A stretch of 33,709 nt of DNA. It comes from Candidatus Martarchaeota archaeon (lineage in GTDB: Archaea; Micrarchaeota; Micrarchaeia; Micrarchaeales; Micrarchaeaceae). Positions 30,402-33,709 of the stretch are shown here, in pieces. Below the pieces are notes generated by a model. The model saw only the letters and a list, made by a program, of their open reading frames with translations, ran no database searches and had not been told where the DNA came from. The position numbers and the translations under genes were made by a program. The stretch is taken from positions 1 through 33,709 of the forward strand of contig JAMCZN010000010.1 in assembly GCA_023485505.1 (NCBI GenBank), written 5' to 3'. The first letter of the stretch is position 1, and every line of letters starts with the position of its first letter.

Positions 30402-30427
30402 AGCAAATTATTTAATACTTAGCAAAT
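30402..30427. repeat. direct repeat AGCAAAT in a divergent promoter
   Basis: AGCAAAT occurs at 30402-30408 and 30421-30427, flanking a TATA-like ATTATTTAATACTT. This 58-nt gap separates the secreted peptidase gene from a membrane-protein gene and presumably drives both. CAGTAT/CAGTATG follows directly before the ATG at 30438, so that mRNA is probably leaderless. Confidence 0.35.
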
Positions 30428-30437
30428 CAGTATCAGT

Positions 30438-30752
30438 ATGAAGAATGCGATTCGAAATAGTAGAGGTAAATATACCATAATACCACTAGTTATTTTTTTA
30501 GAAACATTTATATCCGAATTCGGTTTAATTTTGTTCTACTATAAGAGTAATTTGGGTCTCTTCCTTTTTTTTGTGGGAGCTATATCTTTGATTATAACGT
30601 ATGTTGCTATTCTTAGGGCTAACAAATATGCAAAAAAGACTAGAAAAACTCTTTTTTACATATTAATTGTTTCGGGTATCTTAGGTTTAGGCATTATCTT
30701 TCTACTTTCTTATTTTATCGCTTTTGGTGCAACTTTTCGTTTAGGCCCATAA
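30438..30752 (+). CDS. small membrane protein (three segments)
   Basis: 104 residues with hydrophobic segments at about 13-34 (IIPLVIFLETFISEFGLILFYY), 38-60 (LGLFLFFVGAISLIITYVAIL) and 72-97, separated by a basic loop (RANKYAKKTRKT). No family is recognised. It is AT-rich and leaves the peptidase gene head to head over a 58-nt shared promoter. The following gene encodes a similar protein, so the two probably form a duplicated pair. Possible roles include surface anchoring, export or protection from the protease; none is shown by the sequence. Confidence 0.62.
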   Translation: MKNAIRNSRGKYTIIPLVIFLETFISEFGLILFYYKSNLGLFLFFVGAISLIITYVAILRANKYAKKTRKTLFYILIVSGILGLGIIFLLSYFIAFGATFRLGP

Positions 30753-30790
30753 TAGTTAAAAGTCGGTAAGCATAATATATGTGACGACGT

Positions 30791-31102
30791 ATGACTTATA
30801 ATTCTAGAAAGTCAAAATCTAAAGCCAATAAGATAATATTAGTTAGTTTGCTTTATATTGTATTCATATTTCTATTAAACTCTTATTTAATTTTGTACTA
30901 TAGTCCATTATCTGGTTTATGTTTGTTTGTAATTATTTTTATTAGCGGAAGTGTATACTATTTAATTTCAGGGTCTAGAGACGCTGTTATAAAAATCATT
31001 TACTTTTCCTTGCTAGCAATTATCGTGTCATACTTAATGTTAGAAATAGCTGCAATCATGACTAGTTCTGGTCAATACCCACTTGGACACATTATAAAGT
31101 AA
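30791..31102 (+). CDS. small membrane protein, likely paralogue of the preceding gene
   Basis: 103 residues with three or so hydrophobic segments (IILVSLLYIVFIFLLNSYLIL, GLCLFVIIFISGSVYYLI, IIYFSLLAIIVSYLMLEIAA) and a basic N-terminus (SRKSKSKANK). The segment LILYYSPLSGLCLF aligns with LILFYYKSNLGLFLF of the upstream protein, and the lengths match, so a tandem duplication is likely. GTGAC lies 5 nt before the ATG. 38 nt separate the two genes, which are probably one transcript. Confidence 0.6.
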   Translation: MTYNSRKSKSKANKIILVSLLYIVFIFLLNSYLILYYSPLSGLCLFVIIFISGSVYYLISGSRDAVIKIIYFSLLAIIVSYLMLEIAAIMTSSGQYPLGHIIK

Positions 31103-31130
31103 TCCAACATCGATTGTTAAAAACAGGTTA

Positions 31131-31277
31131 TCAGCTTAATGCTTGGTTGTGGATAGAGTACACAAATTCAAGTTCAAATAGCATATATAACATTACTACT
31201 GTTGCTGGTATTAGTGCAACAGCTAAATGATTGTAGTGCGTTTGCATTGGCGAAAACTTTAGTTCAATAAACAACAT
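31131..31277 (-). CDS. possible 48-residue membrane peptide
   Basis: A minus-strand frame from ATG at 31277 to TGA at 31131-31133. It begins MLFIELKFSPMQTHYNH and contains one hydrophobic segment (LAVALIPATVVMLYMLF). The TATA-like region at 31311-31323 could serve it as well as the HMG-CoA synthase gene. There is no GGTG site. It may be a real small gene or a gene remnant in this AT-rich gap; otherwise the 240 nt between 31102 and 31345 contain only promoter sequence. Confidence 0.28.
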   Translation of the reverse strand: MLFIELKFSPMQTHYNHLAVALIPATVVMLYMLFELEFVYSIHNQALS

Positions 31278-31310
31278 AATACATAATCGTTTATTGTCTA
31301 ACCCGAAACG

Positions 31311-31323
31311 ACATATTTAAATT
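31311..31323 (+). promoter_or_regulatory. TATA-like box for HMG-CoA synthase
   Basis: ACATATTTAAATT is centred about 28 nt before the ATG at 31345, so the mRNA is probably leaderless; there is no GGTG site before that ATG. Confidence 0.5.
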
Positions 31324-31344
31324 GGAATCGCCAACCTATTTCAC

Positions 31345-33045
31345 ATGACCAGTACAACAGTGGGAATCAACAGGATGGTAGTCACAGCTCCAAGCCTGTT
31401 TATAAGACCAGAGGAACTTGCAAAAGCAATCGTAACTAGGGAGAAGGGACTGGACAAAGAAGGCAAGCCAATCCCGGCAGAGGAGCTACAAAGGAAGATT
31501 GACAACGAGATATCAGCCATAAAGGACGGCATGGGCATAGAGCTCGTGAGAATCAACGGCTACTCTGAAAGCAATATCACGTTCGTAGCTGATAGCATAT
31601 ACTATTTCCTTAAGAACATCGCAAGCGACCCTGTGCTTACGCAAAAGTTCCTTACCCAGAAGGTGAAGAACATCTTCTTTGCGACAGAGAGCAACCCAGA
31701 CAAAAGCAAGCCGGAAGTGGAAGAAGCTCTTCTCATAGCCTCTTCAAAGCTGCTTGAAGAGGATGAGAAACTTTATACACCATTGGTAAGGTCGCTTAGG
31801 AAGGCATTTGTGCAGCCCATCACATACGCGTGTGTCGGAGGGGCCATGGCGCTTTATGATGCTGCAGCGTTTGTAGAAAGGGCGGTGCTTAAGGGTTGGG
31901 ACGAATCTGCGATAGTGATAGCTGCCGATACTGCGATATACGATAGCAAGATAGCTCCTGGAGCCGAGAAGACACAGGGCGCAGCGGCAAGCCTTTTGTG
32001 GGTGACAAAGGACCCAGATCTTGTAGAGATAATGGACCTTGCAGAAAGCTACCATTTCTCTGTGCCGGATTTCACAAAGTTCCTGTACGAGTTCCCTAAG
32101 GTCCATGGAAAGTTCTCCGAGATTGTCTATGTTTATTTTGTTGGCATGGCGCTTGAAGCGCTTGAAAACTCAAGCCGAAACGGCGCTGACAGCAAGAAAC
32201 TGCTTGATGCTATAGAGTTTTTCATCTGTCACGTCCCGTTCCCGAAACAGGCCATATACTTCGCGACATTCCTCTACTCGCACCTCATGAAGAGAAGGTA
32301 TCCCGGGCTTTTCAAGCTTATGCAGGAAGACCCACTCATTGGCAAGGAGCCCCTTGGTAGGTATGATAGCCTCATACACATGATAAGGATGAAGTTCAGG
32401 GAGTTCAACAGGAATGGCTCACCATTGAAACACGATGCTGAGATTGTAGACCATATTGAAAACGACCCGGACATAAAGAGGTACTGGAACTGGTTGAAGA
32501 ACGTGAGAAGCACGCCAGATTCAACAAATCCAAGGAAGGAAGTTCTTAGACCAGAGTTTGAGCAATTCCTGAAAAAACTGCATATCGATGAGGCGCTCGA
32601 ACTGCCAAAGAGGGTCGGCAACTCTTATGCGAACTCCATATTCGTAAGCTTAGCAAGCATATTGGAACACGCTTATGGAATGCTTGGCCTGCTTGCGGGT
32701 TATGGAAGCGGAGCTCAGGGAGTAGTATATCCGATAAAAGTAGTAGCAAGACCAGAGATTATAGGAGACAAACTCATAGTGCATCTTGACGCTGACCCAA
32801 GATATGAGATAGACGCAGCGCAATACGAGGAGCTGCATTCTGCACAGCTGAAGGGAGAGGCTTACAGGCTGACGTCTCTCGGTGACCTTGTTGAGATGGA
32901 CAAGAAACTGCTCAGAAAAGCGGAGGGAAAACTGCATTTTGGTTTCCACCAAATAAGAAGGAATCTAAATGGAACAGGGGAATACGTCCATTCTAATGGA
33001 GAGAAATGGACCTTTGTAAAGCCGTTGTTTGAGGATAATGAGTGA
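31345..33045 (+). CDS. mvaS: hydroxymethylglutaryl-CoA synthase, enlarged
   Basis: Condenses acetyl-CoA with acetoacetyl-CoA in the mevalonate route to isoprenoid lipids. The thiolase fold is recognisable: general base Glu115 in FFATESNPDKSKPEVEEAL, nucleophile Cys163 in TYACVGGAMALYDAA, AADTAIYDS after it, the catalytic His296 in FFICHVPFPKQ, and VGNSYANSIFVSLASILEHA near the CoA site with GYGSGA. The pattern is of the MvaS/eukaryotic type rather than the shorter archaeal type. At 566 residues it is well above MvaS (about 390) and above human HMGCS (about 520). Extra sequence lies around residues 30-65, between Glu115 and Cys163, and after His296 (about 312-420). It appears to stand alone. 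Confidence 0.86.
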   Translation: MTSTTVGINRMVVTAPSLFIRPEELAKAIVTREKGLDKEGKPIPAEELQRKIDNEISAIKDGMGIELVRINGYSESNITFVADSIYYFLKNIASDPVLTQKFLTQKVKNIFFATESNPDKSKPEVEEALLIASSKLLEEDEKLYTPLVRSLRKAFVQPITYACVGGAMALYDAAAFVERAVLKGWDESAIVIAADTAIYDSKIAPGAEKTQGAAASLLWVTKDPDLVEIMDLAESYHFSVPDFTKFLYEFPKVHGKFSEIVYVYFVGMALEALENSSRNGADSKKLLDAIEFFICHVPFPKQAIYFATFLYSHLMKRRYPGLFKLMQEDPLIGKEPLGRYDSLIHMIRMKFREFNRNGSPLKHDAEIVDHIENDPDIKRYWNWLKNVRSTPDSTNPRKEVLRPEFEQFLKKLHIDEALELPKRVGNSYANSIFVSLASILEHAYGMLGLLAGYGSGAQGVVYPIKVVARPEIIGDKLIVHLDADPRYEIDAAQYEELHSAQLKGEAYRLTSLGDLVEMDKKLLRKAEGKLHFGFHQIRRNLNGTGEYVHSNGEKWTFVKPLFEDNE

Positions 33046-33073
33046 GGAGTGCGCGCCCTGTTAAATAGCATTA

Positions 33074-33553
33074 TCATTCTGGCGCTTGCTGCTGCTCTTT
33101 CTTCTTTGCTCCGGCAACCCTTCCCCTTGGCTTTGGCACTTTGAGATTCTTCCAGATCTTCGACATCGCCACCTGGTTTATGCTTGTGTCATAGCCGAGG
33201 TTGCTTATGATCTTGCCCAAAAGGTATATCTCCGCAAGCGGCTTTACGTCCTTGTTGTCGCATGCCTGCTCTATTGCGCTCTTCGCTTCACTTGCGCCGA
33301 ACCTCTTAGCGGCTTCAGCCAACGAATCCGGGCTTTTCCTCATGCCCTTGGTGGCCTCGCCAGCATATGAATCTAGAACATTAGTCTTTATGCCAAGTAT
33401 GCCGAATGCCCTGTTGTCTATCGCATTTCTTATGCCAGCAAGCTGGAACACTATCTCCTCCGGCTTCGTGTTGCTCCTTATACCCATCCTCTTTATGGCT
33501 ATCCAATCCTTGTATTTGACAAGGAAGTCCACGTATTCTTCAGGCTCGTCCAC
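33074..33553 (-). CDS. DUF2666-like protein
   Basis: 159 residues. The opening FLVKYKDWIAIKRMGI, the central EEIVFQLAGIRNAIDNRAFGILGI and the end KNLKVPKPRGR resemble the archaeal family DUF2666 as I recall it; its function is unknown. The C-terminus is basic and Gln-rich (AGAKKKEQQQAPE). The start is GTG at 33553, preceded by GGTGTAAAA, the very sequence that precedes the ndk start. It lies 2 nt after the stop of a winged-helix gene and is surely co-transcribed with it. Convergent with mvaS, 28 nt apart. Confidence 0.68.
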   Translation of the reverse strand: MDEPEEYVDFLVKYKDWIAIKRMGIRSNTKPEEIVFQLAGIRNAIDNRAFGILGIKTNVLDSYAGEATKGMRKSPDSLAEAAKRFGASEAKSAIEQACDNKDVKPLAEIYLLGKIISNLGYDTSINQVAMSKIWKNLKVPKPRGRVAGAKKKEQQQAPE

Positions 33554-33555
33554 TT

Positions 33556-33709
33556 TTACACCGCGCCTATTATGTAGTAACCTGAGGCCTTTTCCCTAGC
33601 TACCCTCTTTATCACGCCCTTCTGTACAAGAGAGACAAGCGCATTGTTGATCATACCCTTTGGCCTGTTGCACTTCTTCATTATGTCGTCCGCCGTCTTG
33701 ATCGTTGTG
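33556..33709 (-). CDS. winged-helix protein, C-terminal part only
   Basis: The frame enters from beyond the window and ends at TAA (33556-33558). The visible 50 residues include ADDIMKKCNRPKGMINNAL, VSLVQKGVIKRV and SGYYIIGAV: a helix-turn-helix with a recognition-like helix and a two-strand wing ending in a YYI strand. Function cannot be assigned without the N-terminus. Being 2 nt from the DUF2666-like gene, it belongs to the same transcript. Confidence 0.6.
   Translation of the reverse strand, partial: TTIKTADDIMKKCNRPKGMINNALVSLVQKGVIKRVAREKASGYYIIGAV

Overview
The window is archaeal. It carries archaeal DnaG primase, aIF5B, aIF2-gamma, EF-1alpha, ribosomal proteins S10 and S6e, Alba, an archaeal-type AspRS, Cdc48 and an Hjc resolvase. 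TATA-like boxes sit 25-30 nt upstream of leaderless starts, and ribosome binding sites of the form GGTGAT match the 3' end of archaeal 16S rRNA. Base composition is moderate, genes are tightly packed, small proteins are many, and a secreted acid-type protease domain is present. My best guess is a DPANN archaeon of the Micrarchaeota/ARMAN type, probably acidophilic. This is an inference from style and gene content, since no rRNA is present. I found no tRNA, rRNA, CRISPR array or complete mobile element.

Layout. 1-8.3 kb: information-processing core (hjc end, dnaG, a double Lrp-type regulator with a transposase-like N-terminus, a CYTH protein, aIF5B, ndk, a MIP18/DUF59 Fe-S factor, small unknowns). 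8.4-11.9 kb: DHA2-type MFS exporter, an Ldh_2-family oxidoreductase lacking both usual histidines, and a HAD hydrolase. 12-16.2 kb: a self-contained module of PadR regulator, ABC ATPase, ABC-2 permease and a signal-peptide protein with CARDB/NEW3-like repeats and a C-terminal membrane anchor; two tandem 18-bp palindromes overlap the expected transcription start. 16.2-19.9 kb: an unknown protein behind its own palindrome, Alba, AspRS and a DHH phosphoesterase. 19.9-25.3 kb, minus strand: cdc48, S6e and aIF2-gamma, then a 36-residue hyperacidic protein and a helical-repeat protein. 25.7-27.4 kb: EF-1alpha and S10. 27.4-31.3 kb: an AT-richer island holding a 938-residue secreted protein and small membrane proteins. 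31.3 kb to the end: HMG-CoA synthase, then a DUF2666-like protein and the end of a winged-helix gene.

Three points stand out. (1) The N-terminal part of the 938-residue secreted protein reads as a family G1 (eqolisin) glutamic peptidase, with Gln156 and Glu265 in the catalytic contexts, followed by Ig-like segments and a glycine-rich tail. (2) The CYTH gene appears to start at ATT: the eight bases before it are identical to those before the ATG of padR, and every in-frame alternative would remove the family's first motif. (3) Several promoters carry clear palindromes, most strikingly those of padR and of the double Lrp-type regulator.

Most starts were chosen from the GGTGA(T)-N3-5-start pattern, which places TTG starts on S6e, aIF2-gamma and probably Cdc48.
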